In this document: positions 13,943-23,413 of the stretch, in pieces
How the letters are laid out: every line of letters begins with the position of its first letter
How positions within the stretch are numbered: the stretch's first letter is position 1
Source of the DNA: Roseiflexus sp.
Lineage (GTDB): Bacteria; Chloroflexota; Chloroflexia; Chloroflexales; Roseiflexaceae
DNA: 32,099 bases
Direction: 5' to 3'
Assembly: GCA_017743475.1 (NCBI GenBank)
Contig: JAGHYV010000054.1
Coordinates: 1-32,099 of the forward strand
Program-made: the position numbers and the translations under genes
The notes under the pieces: generated by a model
Seen by the model: only the letters and a program-made list of their open reading frames with translations
What the model was told of the DNA's origin: nothing
The model's database searches: none

Positions 13943-14345
13943 CTGCGTGAGGGGTGTCCCGACGATCGGTTTGCCAGTATCCCCTCTATTCTATTTCCGC
14001 GAACAGGCAGGTCTTCTGCATTCCAGCGCACTTTTGCCCCTCATCCCCCCTGTCCCCTTCTTTCACAAGGGGAGAAGGGGGAGTTTGAGCGTCCTGATGC
14101 CTGACACGGAAGATGGCACGCCGGGGCTTCCAAAAAACCTACCCCTGTGAGTATTCTCCATCCCCCTTCTCCCACAAGCGAGATTTGATATCACGCCGCT
14201 GTTTGCACTGCGAAACATGCCGGTCACGTCGCCCCATAAGAGACGCGCAAAGTGCAGTGCGGGTTGTGATCAATGTGTAAGATCGCGCATTCCATTCTGG
14301 TGCTACGATGGGTGAAAAAAACGAACATTAGGGATGGAGGTAGGC
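13943..14345. other. 403-bp intergenic stretch with a C/G-block inverted repeat
   Basis: No gene is supported. The stretch contains a hairpin-forming CCCC...GGGG element (14045-14081) and, about 80 bases on, a second similar but partial block (CATCCCCCTTCTCCCACAAG near 14160). The last part before the next gene is unremarkable except for the GGAGG ribosome site at 14336-14340. Confidence 0.5.
14045..14081. repeat. C-block/G-block inverted repeat (possibly a dispersed intergenic element)
   Basis: CCCCTT (14054-14059) pairs with AAGGGG (14067-14072) around a 7-base loop. An outer run of C (14045-14050) pairs with a run of G (14077-14081). A partial second copy of the left arm lies near 14160. 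It looks like a mobile-type or dispersed short element rather than a plain terminator because the motif recurs and lacks a T-tract. Confidence 0.5.
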
Positions 14346-15809
14346 ATGTCCGACCAACCACGCACTCAAACGACTAGTATCATCGGTCGGGTTGTCAGAC
14401 TGATCGGAATCCTGGCGATGGTCTCAACTGCCAGTCTCTACCCATTGGCGGGGTATGCTGTACAGAGCGACATCAGCGCAAGTACGACAATCTACCTTCC
14501 GCTGGTGTCTAAAGCGAGTTGTTCAGCGGATCTCCCGCGCATTAATGCACCTCGATTCAGCGGCGCCATTCCTTTCACACAAACGGCTATCGCCTGGTTT
14601 GGCAAGGTTTCACCGACACAGAACTATACCGACATTCGGGTAGGGTACAACGCGAATGAACTCTACGTGTACCTGGCAATTTTTGATCGCCACCTCTGGT
14701 ATGATGAAAATCCCACCCCACAAACCCTGACCCAGTGGGACGCAGTGACGCTACTGCTGGATACCTCTGGCGGCACGACACTTTCCTCTGCTTCCTGGAA
14801 GATTGTGGCACAATTGTATGGCGATCCGAGTCCGCAACGTCGCGCCGTCTATCGTGGCAGCACAACAGGCTGGCAGGCGACCAGAATCCCCTTCAACGCC
14901 GTCCCTGGCTGGCGCGGTAATGCGCTGAACGATAACAGCGACACCGACAGGGGATGGGCAATGGGTTTCACCATTCCGTTCAGCAGTCTGGGACTTTCAT
15001 CTGCTCCGTCTGATGGAACTTCCTGGCGCATGGCAGTGATTGTTCATGACCGCGATACACGCGCCGGTCCGCCGATCGGGGATCAGTTCTGGCCTCCGCA
15101 AGGTTCGCTCGACTCTCCCGGTTGCTGGGGCACGTTGAACTTCGGGTTGCCCTCGTACCAGACCAGTGTAACGCCAACCGGATCGGTGATCATCCGGCGT
15201 CCCAACGAGCGCAGTCCGCTCGTCCCTGATGCCGACGTAGGCGGGGCAATCACCAACCAGTGCCCTGGCGACGAGAACCATATCTGGAATGAGTGGGGCA
15301 ATCGCAATTATGGGCGCGCCCCCGATTTCAACATCCAGAACCAGTCTGATATAGCCGACTGGCCCTGTTTTGCGAAGTATTACGTCACCTTCCCTCTCGA
15401 CAGCATACCGCCCGGCAAGGTGATCGTCTCGGCCACGCTGACGCTCCATCAGTTTGGGAACTCGGGAGGGATGGATGTTGCGAAACCTTCGTGGATTCAA
15501 GTACTGACAGCCGCAGGAGACTGGAGCGAGAATACCATTACCTGGAACAACGCACCGATTGCCTATGAGAACATCGGCGGGCGTTGGGTCGATCCCACCG
15601 TCCTGACAGGATGGCCCGGCGCCCCGCGCACCTGGGATGTGTCGTATGCTGTGGCGCGGGCATATGCGCGGGGCGAGCCGTTACGTCTTATTCTCTACTC
15701 TTCCGACTCGGACTATCACAGCGGAAAGTACTTCGTCTCTTCTGATACTGGCGACTGGAATATCGAAGGGCGACCGCGTCTTGAGGTGCGGTGGGGCGAG
15801 TCGCGGTAG
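14346..15809 (+). CDS. Secreted protein with CBM9-like and DNRLRE/CBM96-like domains
   Basis: Probably an exported cell-surface or extracellular protein, 487 residues. The ATG at 14346 has GGAGG 5 bases upstream. A signal or anchor helix spans about 17-37, followed by TIYLPLVSK, a post-signal motif I associate with Roseiflexus-like exported proteins. Residues about 60-275 resemble the family 9 carbohydrate-binding/DOMON fold (AIAWFGKVSPTQNYTDIRVGYN, then the conserved W-x-M/F-x-I-P elements). Residues about 285-487 match the DNRLRE/CBM96 type: KYYVTFPLDSIPPG, AGDWSENTITWNNAP, then WDVSYAV and GRPRLEVRW. No hydrolase catalytic domain is visible, so binding or structure is more likely than catalysis. 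It ends convergently with aceA at a shared hairpin. Confidence 0.8.
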   Translation: MSDQPRTQTTSIIGRVVRLIGILAMVSTASLYPLAGYAVQSDISASTTIYLPLVSKASCSADLPRINAPRFSGAIPFTQTAIAWFGKVSPTQNYTDIRVGYNANELYVYLAIFDRHLWYDENPTPQTLTQWDAVTLLLDTSGGTTLSSASWKIVAQLYGDPSPQRRAVYRGSTTGWQATRIPFNAVPGWRGNALNDNSDTDRGWAMGFTIPFSSLGLSSAPSDGTSWRMAVIVHDRDTRAGPPIGDQFWPPQGSLDSPGCWGTLNFGLPSYQTSVTPTGSVIIRRPNERSPLVPDADVGGAITNQCPGDENHIWNEWGNRNYGRAPDFNIQNQSDIADWPCFAKYYVTFPLDSIPPGKVIVSATLTLHQFGNSGGMDVAKPSWIQVLTAAGDWSENTITWNNAPIAYENIGGRWVDPTVLTGWPGAPRTWDVSYAVARAYARGEPLRLILYSSDSDYHSGKYFVSSDTGDWNIEGRPRLEVRWGESR

Positions 15810-15874
15810 GGTTGTGGTCGGCAGCGTGCAGGTTCGTAGCGGTAGCGGTGTCGCACTGCAACGCCTCCGTCTCG

Positions 15875-15909
15875 CGGGGCAGGTGAAGGCATCGCCTTCG
15901 CCTGCCCCG
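15875..15909. terminator. Bidirectional hairpin between the convergent secreted-protein and aceA genes
   Basis: CGGGGCAGG (15875-15883) pairs with CCTGCCCCG (15901-15909). One mismatch follows, then GAAGGC pairs with GCCTTC around a 3-base loop. It is a very stable stem in the 123-base gap between two stops facing each other. No T-tract is present on either side, so termination may need Rho or rely on the stem alone. Confidence 0.65.
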
Positions 15910-15932
15910 TTGCTCAACCGAAAGACAGCGCA

Positions 15933-17219
15933 TCAGTGAAACTGCTCTTCTTCGGTCGAACCAGCAAGCGCTGTCGTTGAGGAAAGGCCACCAGAAATAA
16001 TGGTGGACACCTCATCGAAATAGCCGGTTCCCACCTCGCGCTGATGGCGCGTTGCAGTATATCCCTGTCGCTCGGCAGCAAACTCCGCCTGCTGCAACCG
16101 CACATACGCGGTCATTCCTTCGGCAGCATACGCTTTTGCAAGTTCGAAGGCATAGTAGTTAATCATATGCCAGCCAGCCAGCGTGATGAACTGGAACTTG
16201 TACCCCATTGCCGCGAGTTCGCGCTGGAACTTTGCGATGGTCGCTTCATCCAGGTAGCGTTTCCAGTTAAACGACGGCGAGCAGTTGTATGCCAGCATCT
16301 TGCCAGGGAATTTTGCATGGATGCCCTCAGCAAATCGCCGTGCTTCGTCCAAATCAGGATACGCCGTCTCACACCAGATCAGGTCGGCATAGGGCGCATA
16401 CGCCAGACCACGGGCGATTGCCGCATCCAGTCCGCTCTTCACCCGGTAGAAGCCCTCCGGTGTACGTTCACCGGTAATAAAGGGGCGGTCATACTCATCG
16501 GCATCAGACAGAAGCAGCGTCGCTGCCTGTGCATCGGTGCGGGCAATCAGCACTGTCGGCACATCCAGCACATCAGCTGCCAGGCGCGCCGCTGTCAGCG
16601 TGCGGATAAACTGCGATGTCGGCACCAGCACCTTCCCGCCCAGATGCCCACACTTCTTCTCCGACGCCAGCTGATCCTCAAAGTGAATTCCCGACGCGCC
16701 AGCCTCGATCATTGCCTTCGTCAACTCGAACGCATGCAGCGGACCGCCAAACCCCGCCTCGGCATCGGCAATAATTGGCGCGTACCAGTAAATATCGTTA
16801 CGCCCTTCTAGTGCGTGGATCTGGTCGGCGCGCATGAGCGCATTATTGATCCGACGCACTAGCGCCGGGACGCTGTTTGACGGATAGAGGCTCTGGTCGG
16901 GATAGGTCTGTCCTGCCAGGTTAGCGTCGGCAGCCACCTGCCAGCCGCTCATATAGATCGCCTTGATTCCGGCGCGCACCATTTGCGTTGCCTGTGCGCC
17001 AGTCAATGCGCCGAATGTCGCCACATACGGTTCGGTCTGCAGCAGATCCCATAATCGCCGGGCGCCCACATTCGCCAACGTGTATTCAATCTTGAGGGTG
17101 CCACGCAACCGCACCACATCGGCGGCGCTGTAGTCGCGTCGGATGCCCTGCCAGCGCGGGTCGGTCGCCCAGCGCCGTTCCAGTTCTGCGATCTCCTGGT
17201 CACGATTGAAGGTGGACAT
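15933..17219 (-). CDS. aceA: Isocitrate lyase
   Basis: Cleaves isocitrate to glyoxylate and succinate, the first step of the glyoxylate shunt; cytoplasmic, usually tetrameric. 428 residues, the typical bacterial length. The catalytic loop KKCGHLGGK is intact (188-196, Cys190), as are the metal/substrate segments DAEAGFGG (152-159), GIHFEDQ and [16 protein letters not shown] and [14 protein letters not shown] near residues 285-335 complete the active site. AAGGGAG stands 6-9 bases before the ATG. It lies 19 bases downstream of aceB on the same strand, so the two form one operon and supply the entire shunt. Confidence 0.97.
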   Translation of the reverse strand: MSTFNRDQEIAELERRWATDPRWQGIRRDYSAADVVRLRGTLKIEYTLANVGARRLWDLLQTEPYVATFGALTGAQATQMVRAGIKAIYMSGWQVAADANLAGQTYPDQSLYPSNSVPALVRRINNALMRADQIHALEGRNDIYWYAPIIADAEAGFGGPLHAFELTKAMIEAGASGIHFEDQLASEKKCGHLGGKVLVPTSQFIRTLTAARLAADVLDVPTVLIARTDAQAATLLLSDADEYDRPFITGERTPEGFYRVKSGLDAAIARGLAYAPYADLIWCETAYPDLDEARRFAEGIHAKFPGKMLAYNCSPSFNWKRYLDEATIAKFQRELAAMGYKFQFITLAGWHMINYYAFELAKAYAAEGMTAYVRLQQAEFAAERQGYTATRHQREVGTGYFDEVSTIISGGLSSTTALAGSTEEEQFH

Positions 17220-17238
17220 AACACACTCCCTTGTGGTT

Positions 17239-18810
17239 TCAATCCAGACGACGGTAGCCGGGGATGGTCAGGAACTCGACAAAGTCGTGCGACAATGTCA
17301 GTTCATCGAGGAGTTCGGCAGCCTGCGCGAAGTGGTGATCGCCGGTGCGGGTAGTGACAAGTGCGTGCAATTCTTCGTCGCGGATTGTCTTGTACATGGT
17401 CTCGTCAACCGTGCGACCATCGTTCAGTTTCGCGTTGTAGCGCACCCACTGCCAGATCTGCGAACGCGCAATCTCGGCAGTCGCCACATCTTCCATCAGA
17501 TTGAAGATCGCAACCGCGCCGCGACCGCCAAGCCAAGCCTCGATATATTGCAGCGCCACATTGATATTGTTGCGCAACCCGGCTTCGGTGATCGTTCCCT
17601 GCGGGATTGTCAGCAGATCGGCGGCGGTGACGTGCACTTCGGGCACATAGTGGATCTGATGATCGCCTGGAAACGCTGTATTGAAGACTTCGAGCACCGT
17701 CGGCACCAGGTCGGGATGCGCCACCCAGGCGCCATCGAACCCTTGCTTCGCCTCGCGCTCTTTATCGGCGCGCACCTGCGCCAGGGCGCGTTCGGTAATC
17801 TCCGGTTCGCGGCGGTTTGGTATGAACGCCGACATGCCGCCGAGCGCGTGGGCGCCGTGCTTGTGGCATGCATAGACCACGAGTTCCGCTGCTGAACGCA
17901 GGAAGTGTGTCGTCATCGTCACCTGTGCGCGATCTGGGAAGATCCAGTCGTCGCGGTGGCTGAACGTCTTGATGAAACTGAAGATATAATCCCAGCGACC
18001 CAGGTTCAAACCGCTGCTGTGTTCGCGCAACTCATACAAAATCTCCTCCATCTCGAATGCAGCCAGAATGTGCTCAATCAGCACAGTGGCGCGGATTGTG
18101 CCGTGTGGGATGCCAAGACGATCTTGCGCAAAGTTGAACACGTCGTTCCAGAGCCGCGCTTCCAGGTGGCTTTGCATCTTCGGCAGGTAGAAATACGGAC
18201 CGCTCCCGCGTCGGATTAACTCGTGCGCATTGTGGAAAAAGTACAACCCGAAATCGAAGAAAGCGCCAGCCACTGGCTCATTATCAACGTGCATATGCTT
18301 CTCGACGAGGTGCCAGCCGCGCGGTCGCACCGCCAGGGTGGCAATCGTGTCATTCAGGCGATATTCACGCCCCTCCGGGCTGACGAAGGTGATCGTCCGG
18401 CGAACGGCATCACGCAGGTTGAGTTGCCCCTGAACGATATTTTCCCAGGTTGGGGCGTTGGCATCCTCAAAATCTGCCATAAAGACCTGTGCACCAGAGT
18501 TGAGCGCATTGATCACCATGCGCCGATCAGTGGGACCGGTAATCTCCACTCGCCGATTGGAAAAGTCAGCGGGAATGGAAGCCACTTTCCAATCACCGCT
18601 GCGAATATCAACCGTCTCAGGCAGGAAATCGGGCAGCGCACCAGATTTAATGTCTGCCCAACGCTGATCACGTGCAGCAAGCAGCGCGCGTCGGCGATGC
18701 TCAAACTGACGCGCTAGGGAGGCAACAAAATCAAGCGCTTCAACTGTGAGGATTTCTGACCATTCCGGCCTGATCGGACCAAGAATTTCGACACGATACG
18801 GTGTGTCCAC
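17239..18810 (-). CDS. aceB: Malate synthase A
   Basis: Condenses glyoxylate with acetyl-CoA to malate, completing the glyoxylate shunt. 523 residues, the length of the A isoform. The GTG at 18810 is chosen because AAGGAGG lies 7 bases upstream; the reading frame extends upstream without a better start. Family segments include [54 protein letters not shown], then [16 protein letters not shown] and the [13 protein letters not shown] region, followed by [11 protein letters not shown]. The C-terminal helical domain with [17 protein letters not shown] is complete. It is the first gene of aceBA. The upstream 110 bases contain TATAAG-like elements but no promoter I would assert. Confidence 0.97.
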   Translation of the reverse strand: MDTPYRVEILGPIRPEWSEILTVEALDFVASLARQFEHRRRALLAARDQRWADIKSGALPDFLPETVDIRSGDWKVASIPADFSNRRVEITGPTDRRMVINALNSGAQVFMADFEDANAPTWENIVQGQLNLRDAVRRTITFVSPEGREYRLNDTIATLAVRPRGWHLVEKHMHVDNEPVAGAFFDFGLYFFHNAHELIRRGSGPYFYLPKMQSHLEARLWNDVFNFAQDRLGIPHGTIRATVLIEHILAAFEMEEILYELREHSSGLNLGRWDYIFSFIKTFSHRDDWIFPDRAQVTMTTHFLRSAAELVVYACHKHGAHALGGMSAFIPNRREPEITERALAQVRADKEREAKQGFDGAWVAHPDLVPTVLEVFNTAFPGDHQIHYVPEVHVTAADLLTIPQGTITEAGLRNNINVALQYIEAWLGGRGAVAIFNLMEDVATAEIARSQIWQWVRYNAKLNDGRTVDETMYKTIRDEELHALVTTRTGDHHFAQAAELLDELTLSHDFVEFLTIPGYRRLD

Positions 18811-19269
18811 TACTTTTCCTCCTTGAAATGAGCAGGCAGTCCTTCTTATATTAGTGACGCCAGTTACAATCTTGCCGTGCGTGTCTGGGATGCCGCTGTA
18901 ACGATAGCGCTCTTCCACGCATGGGTTCCTTCAGTATACCCGATGTTTCTTTGCACTACATGAGCAGGCAGGGAAGAAGTTTCCAGAATCTGAAAGGGAA
19001 CAGTCTTCCACACCCTTCAACGCGCAACACGCAACGTTCACGTTCAACGTTCAACACGCAACCTTCAACGTTCAATCTTCAACGCGCAACCTTCAACCTT
19101 GCAACCTCAACGTTCAACCTTCTTCAACCTTCGACGTTCACCCCACGCTCCGAAATCCGCCATGCGGCGTATCACAGCATAGCCGACAGGCAGACGCGCA
19201 CGGCTGCGCGCAGCGCTACACTCGCAGCAGCAGCGTCCAAAAGCGCCGCCAATAAGTGAGGAGCATGGT
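18811..19269. other. 459-bp divergent intergenic region with a heptamer repeat array
   Basis: The region separates aceB (minus) from the sugar aminotransferase operon (plus) and must hold both promoters. It contains the TTCAACG-type array at 19015-19143. No coding sequence is supported. Short frames through the array are low-complexity (Thr/Phe/Asn) and not gene-like. Confidence 0.5.
19015..19143. repeat. Degenerate heptamer tandem array (TTCAACG/CGCAACC type)
   Basis: About 18 units of seven bases follow one another, with consensus [T/C][T/G]CAA[C/T][G/C/A]. Examples are TTCAACG, CGCAACA, TTCAACC and TTCAATC; a few units are 6 or 8 bases long. The array has strong strand bias: C-rich and almost free of G except before C. 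It lies 127 bases before the aminotransferase start. Confidence 0.8.
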
Positions 19270-20493
19270 ATGGCAATGCGTATCCCAATGTCTTCCCCCG
19301 ATATCAGCGATGCAGAAGTGCAGGCTGTCGTTGAGACGCTGCATACCCCGACGTTGAGTATCGGTCCGCGCCTCGAGGCGTTTGAACGTGCCGCTGCTGC
19401 TGTTGCTGGCGTTGAGTGGGGCATCGGTGTCAATTCTGGCACAAGCGGGCTACATCTGTGCATTATCGCTGCCGAGATCAGTGATGGCGATATGGTTGTT
19501 ACCACGCCGTTCTCGTTCATTGCCTCAGCGAACTGCATCCTGTATGAGCGCGGCGTGCCGGTGTTCGTGGATGTTGACCCGGCGACAGGGAATATCGACC
19601 CGCATCTGGTTGCATCTGCCGCTGCCGATCTGATGCGCGGCGGCGTGAGCGCTGATCGCTGGTTGCCGCCTGCCCTGCGCGGCATCCGCCGACCCGAAGG
19701 ACGATTACGCGCATTGCTGCCAGTGCACGCCTTTGGTCAGCCCGCCGATATGGACCCATTGCTCGACACTGCTCGCAATGCCGATCTGGTAGTGATTGAA
19801 GATGCGTGTGAGGCGATTGGCGCCGCATACAAAGGGCGACCCGCGGGATCGCTTGGCGATGCAGCCGTCTTTGCCTTTTATCCGAACAAACAGGTCACCA
19901 CCGGCGAGGGGGGCATGATTGTGACCAACCGCGAATCATGGGCGCATCTGTTGCGCAGTCTGCGCAATCAGGGGCGTGATGTCTTCGATGGCTGGCTCAA
20001 CCACACACGCCTGGGGTACAACTATCGCCTGGATGAACTGAGTGCCGCCCTTGGTCTGGTGCAGGTGAGTCGTCTGGAACAATTACTGGCGAAACGTGCT
20101 CGCGTCGCCGCCTGGTACAACGAACGACTGGCGGATCTAGAGCTGGTCGAGACACCGCGTATTGCGCCGACAACCACCTATATGTCGTGGTTTGTCTACG
20201 TGGTGCGCATTGTGCCGCCTGCCCGACGTGATACGGTGGTGCATCTGCTTGCAGAGCGCGGCATTCCTAGCCGCCCGTATTTCACTCCCATTCACCTGCA
20301 ACCGTTCTACCGTGAGCGGTTTGGTTACCGCGGCGGTGAGTTTCCGGTCACCGAGCATTTGGGTGCAGTGTCGCTTGCGCTGCCATTCTCAGGAGTAATG
20401 ACCGAAACACAGGTTGATGTGGTGTGTGAGGCGCTGCGCGATGCTGTCGAGCGCAGCATCGCACTGCCGGTGACCAGAGGAGCATCACGATGA
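19270..20493 (+). CDS. DegT/DnrJ/EryC1/StrS-family sugar aminotransferase
   Basis: PLP-dependent enzyme that adds an amino group to a nucleotide-linked keto sugar, 407 residues. The cofactor Lys is K207 in FAFYPNKQVTTGEGG, with the ring-binding Asp in VVIEDACEAIGA (about 178). NSGTSGLHL (55-63) binds the phosphate, and RLGYNYRLDELSAALGL marks the second-subunit segment. GAGGAG stands about 9 bases before the ATG; an in-frame ATG at 19276 is possible. It is first of five genes and overlaps the following dehydratase gene by four bases. The pair (4,6-dehydratase plus aminotransferase) is what is needed to make a 4-amino-4,6-dideoxy sugar such as a bacillosamine precursor. Confidence 0.93.
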   Translation: MAMRIPMSSPDISDAEVQAVVETLHTPTLSIGPRLEAFERAAAAVAGVEWGIGVNSGTSGLHLCIIAAEISDGDMVVTTPFSFIASANCILYERGVPVFVDVDPATGNIDPHLVASAAADLMRGGVSADRWLPPALRGIRRPEGRLRALLPVHAFGQPADMDPLLDTARNADLVVIEDACEAIGAAYKGRPAGSLGDAAVFAFYPNKQVTTGEGGMIVTNRESWAHLLRSLRNQGRDVFDGWLNHTRLGYNYRLDELSAALGLVQVSRLEQLLAKRARVAAWYNERLADLELVETPRIAPTTTYMSWFVYVVRIVPPARRDTVVHLLAERGIPSRPYFTPIHLQPFYRERFGYRGGEFPVTEHLGAVSLALPFSGVMTETQVDVVCEALRDAVERSIALPVTRGASR

Positions 20494-22439
20494 TGCAGCG
20501 ACTTCAAAACCGGCATTTTCTCCTTTTCGATATCCTGCTGGTGCCGCTTGCAATCTATCTGAGTTTCGTCCTACGGCTGGAAATGTTCGATCTCCGCAGT
20601 TACTGGCAAGCATGCGTACAGTTCTGCCTGACAGCGGTCGTGATCACCCCACTGGCGTTTCGTGCACTGGGGATCTACCGTCGCTACTGGCGCTACGCTT
20701 CGTTTGAAGAACTGCTGCTGCTCTGTAGTGCAACATCGATTGCGCTGGCGCTTGCCACGCTTGTGTTTACCCTGATCGACGCGCTCTTGCCAATGGTGGC
20801 AACGATGCCGCGCTCCATTCCTTTCATCGTGCCGCCTATTGCAGCCACGCTCGTCAGTGTGCCGCGGTTGCTGGTGCGCATCGGTGCAGCGCGCGAGCGT
20901 CGGCGTCGTGCAACCGACCGACCGGCACCGGTATTGATCATGGGCGCTGGCGATGCTGCGTCGATTATTGTACGCGAGATTCAGCGCAATCCAAAACTCG
21001 GTATGGAAGTCGTCGGGCTGCTAGACGACGATCCGGCGAAGCATGGGCTGCGGTTGCATGGCGTCGAAGTGATGGGTGACCGCCACGCTATTCCAGCGCT
21101 CGTAGCTCGCCACAAGGTGCGTCAGGTGATCATTGCGATGCCAGGCGCACCCGGTAAGGCGGTGCGCGAGATTATGCATATTTGCGAATCCGTTGGTGTG
21201 GCGGTGCGCATCATGCCTGGCGTTCACGAACTGATCGATGGGACGATCAGCGTCAGCAAACTGCGCAACATCCAGATCGAGGACCTGCTACGCCGTGCGC
21301 CAGTGCAAACCGATACCGCTGCAGTGCGTGCACTGGTCGCCAACCGACGGGTCCTGGTAACCGGCGGCGGCGGCTCTATCGGTAGCGAACTATGCCGTCA
21401 GTTGATCCGCTTCGGTCCATCGCACCTGATCGTGCTCGGTCATGGCGAAAACAGTGTGTTCGAGATCTGCAACGAACTTCAGCGCCCGGCAGAAGCGCAC
21501 GCCGATCAATCGCCGCGCATTGTGCCGGTGATCGCCGATATTCGCGATCTGGATCGCCTGCGCGCAGTGTTCGAAGCGCATGCGCCCGAACTCGTTTTTC
21601 ACGCAGCCGCGCACAAACATGTTCCGCTGATGGAGGAACATCCGGTTGAAGCCATCAGCAACAATGTCATCGGTACGCGCAACCTGCTTGACGTATCACT
21701 GGAAACCGGCATTGAACGGTTTGTGATGATCTCATCGGATAAGGCAGTCAACCCGACGAGCGTTATGGGCGCAACCAAGCGCATCGCCGAGATGCTGGTG
21801 CTCCACACTGCGCGGATCAGCGGACGACCCTACGTGGCGGTGCGTTTTGGAAACGTGCTAGGCAGTCGTGGCAGTGTCGTGCTGACCTTCAAACGGCAGA
21901 TTGCCGCTGGTGGACCGGTAACGGTCACACATCCGGAGATGCGTCGCTACTTCATGACCATTCCCGAAGCAGTGCAACTGGTACTCCAGGCGTCGGTACT
22001 GGGTCACGCTGGCGAGATTTTCATGCTCGACATGGGGGAACCTGTGAAGGTGGTCGATCTGGCGCGTGACATGATCCGTCTGTCGGGGTTGGAGGTCGGG
22101 CGTGATATTGATATCTGCTTTACCGGCATACGTCCGGGTGAGAAATTATTTGAAGAATTGTTCGCCCACGGCGAAGAATATCAGCCAACAGCGCACAGCA
22201 AAATCTTTGTTGCCGCTGGTGCCAGCAACAATATTCCGCCTGACTTGCGTGCGGATGTGGCACTGCTCGAACAGATTGCACGCACGAACGACGATGCTGC
22301 TGCACGACGCATGCTGCGCCACATCGTCCCGGAGTACTGTCCGCCATTGCCTGCCCCGCCGATACCCGTCGCCGAAAACGCGTCCTATGCTGTGCTGGTG
22401 CGTCCGTTGCAACCCCTGATCGAGGGTGGACGAAGATGA
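20490..22439 (+). CDS. Membrane-bound nucleotide-sugar 4,6-dehydratase/epimerase (CapD/FlaA1/PglF type)
   Basis: Large polysaccharide or glycan biosynthesis enzyme, 649 residues. Four N-terminal membrane helices (about 11-30, 43-62, 75-98, 108-127) include the family segment GIYRRYWRYAS. A CoA-binding-like Rossmann domain (VLIMGAGDAASIIVREI, from 148) follows. The catalytic extended-SDR domain starts VLVTGGGGSIGSE (288-300). The catalytic region ISSDKAVNPTSVMGATKR (414-431) has the family pattern with Lys418 and Met426, in place of the classic YxxxK. PglF, WbpM and CapD are relatives that act on UDP-GlcNAc, but the exact sugar cannot be read here. Its start and stop both sit in ATGA overlaps with the flanking genes. 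Confidence 0.93.
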   Translation: MMQRLQNRHFLLFDILLVPLAIYLSFVLRLEMFDLRSYWQACVQFCLTAVVITPLAFRALGIYRRYWRYASFEELLLLCSATSIALALATLVFTLIDALLPMVATMPRSIPFIVPPIAATLVSVPRLLVRIGAARERRRRATDRPAPVLIMGAGDAASIIVREIQRNPKLGMEVVGLLDDDPAKHGLRLHGVEVMGDRHAIPALVARHKVRQVIIAMPGAPGKAVREIMHICESVGVAVRIMPGVHELIDGTISVSKLRNIQIEDLLRRAPVQTDTAAVRALVANRRVLVTGGGGSIGSELCRQLIRFGPSHLIVLGHGENSVFEICNELQRPAEAHADQSPRIVPVIADIRDLDRLRAVFEAHAPELVFHAAAHKHVPLMEEHPVEAISNNVIGTRNLLDVSLETGIERFVMISSDKAVNPTSVMGATKRIAEMLVLHTARISGRPYVAVRFGNVLGSRGSVVLTFKRQIAAGGPVTVTHPEMRRYFMTIPEAVQLVLQASVLGHAGEIFMLDMGEPVKVVDLARDMIRLSGLEVGRDIDICFTGIRPGEKLFEELFAHGEEYQPTAHSKIFVAAGASNNIPPDLRADVALLEQIARTNDDAAARRMLRHIVPEYCPPLPAPPIPVAENASYAVLVRPLQPLIEGGRR

Positions 22440-23413
22440 GCAATATGATGGTCAATACGCCCGTGCTAGACAACACTGACGTCCATCTGATGCACAGCGA
22501 ATGTCTGCCACAGGGTGCATCGCTACCGGTTGAACCGCTGCTGACGCTGGCTGCCACATCGCCGACAGCAGCGGCGGAACTGGCGCAACAGTATGTCACC
22601 GCGGTTGATGCTGTTCGACTGTCGACCGATCTGGAAACTGCCATTGAACTCCTGATGCGCGTAACGGACGTGTGCGTCGGAACGCTAGGCGAAACCCACC
22701 CGGCGATAGGTGCACTGCGCTGCCGGTTAGGCGATCTGTTGCTGGCAGAGCGACGCCTGGAACAGGCGCGGCAGCAGTACGAAATCGTGCTGGCAGCGCA
22801 CCGTCCCAGTGTGTTCGGCGATAGCGACGCTATTGCCCGCGCTCTCAGCGGTCTGGGAGATGTGCTGCGCACCGAACGCAAATATGTTGCAGCGCTAATA
22901 TGTCTGCAACGAGCGCTGCGGCGCCAGTCTGAAGCGCACGGCGTCCACCCTGCGACCGCGCAGACGCACACCCGTCTCGGCGCGCTCTGGTTCGAGCAGC
23001 AACGCTACGCTACGGCACGGCTTCACTTCCAGGAAGCGCTGGCAATCCGCGAAGCGACCCTGGGACCGCGCGATCCGGCAACTGCCCAGAGTCTGCATAA
23101 CCTCGGCATCACGCTGGTGGCGCTTGGTGATCTGTGGAGTGCGCGGGTATGCCTAGCGCAGGCGCTGGCGATCCGCGAGGATCGGTTGGGGCGTACCCAT
23201 CTGGCGACGGCGCAAAGCCTGGAGGCGCTCAGTCGTGTGCTGGCGGATCTTGGTGATGACGAGAGCGCACAGTACTGTCTCGAGCGCGCCGCCGCGCTCT
23301 ATCGTCAACATTCAGGGGACGATCGTCCAGCCAGTGCTGCGTTTGCAGTGCAGGTGAATCATCGGCGGCGCGGCGGCGCGCGCTGGATGAGTCTGTTGCG
23401 GAGGGGATCATGA
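22436..23413 (+). CDS. Tetratricopeptide-repeat protein
   Basis: 325 residues, no signal peptide or membrane helix seen. From about residue 75 to 285 it is built of roughly five 42-residue kinesin-light-chain-type TPRs. Examples are LGALWFEQQRYATARLHFQEALAIREATLGPRDPATAQSL (split here only by repeat boundaries) and LGITLVALGDLWSARVCLAQALAIRE. Such repeats are protein-protein docking surfaces. The C-terminus is basic (NHRRRGGARW, ending LLRRGS). It sits between the dehydratase and the small secreted protein in the five-gene operon, with ATGA overlaps on both sides. A scaffold that connects the glycan and sortase branches is plausible but unproven. Confidence 0.85.
   Translation: MSNMMVNTPVLDNTDVHLMHSECLPQGASLPVEPLLTLAATSPTAAAELAQQYVTAVDAVRLSTDLETAIELLMRVTDVCVGTLGETHPAIGALRCRLGDLLLAERRLEQARQQYEIVLAAHRPSVFGDSDAIARALSGLGDVLRTERKYVAALICLQRALRRQSEAHGVHPATAQTHTRLGALWFEQQRYATARLHFQEALAIREATLGPRDPATAQSLHNLGITLVALGDLWSARVCLAQALAIREDRLGRTHLATAQSLEALSRVLADLGDDESAQYCLERAAALYRQHSGDDRPASAAFAVQVNHRRRGGARWMSLLRRGS

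Noticed and set aside
16044-16811. 255-codon plus-strand frame opposite aceA
   Set aside because: Shadow of the isocitrate lyase gene; no recognisable domain.
17143-17895. 250-codon plus-strand frame opposite aceA/aceB
   Set aside because: Shadow spanning two well-supported genes.
19015-19143. Heptamer array considered as a CRISPR or as coding sequence
   Set aside because: There are no spacers, the unit is only seven bases, and frames through it are low-complexity without a start signal.
22120-22971. 283-codon minus-strand frame across the dehydratase-TPR junction
   Set aside because: Crosses two clear plus-strand genes; Ser/Arg/Ala-rich shadow composition.
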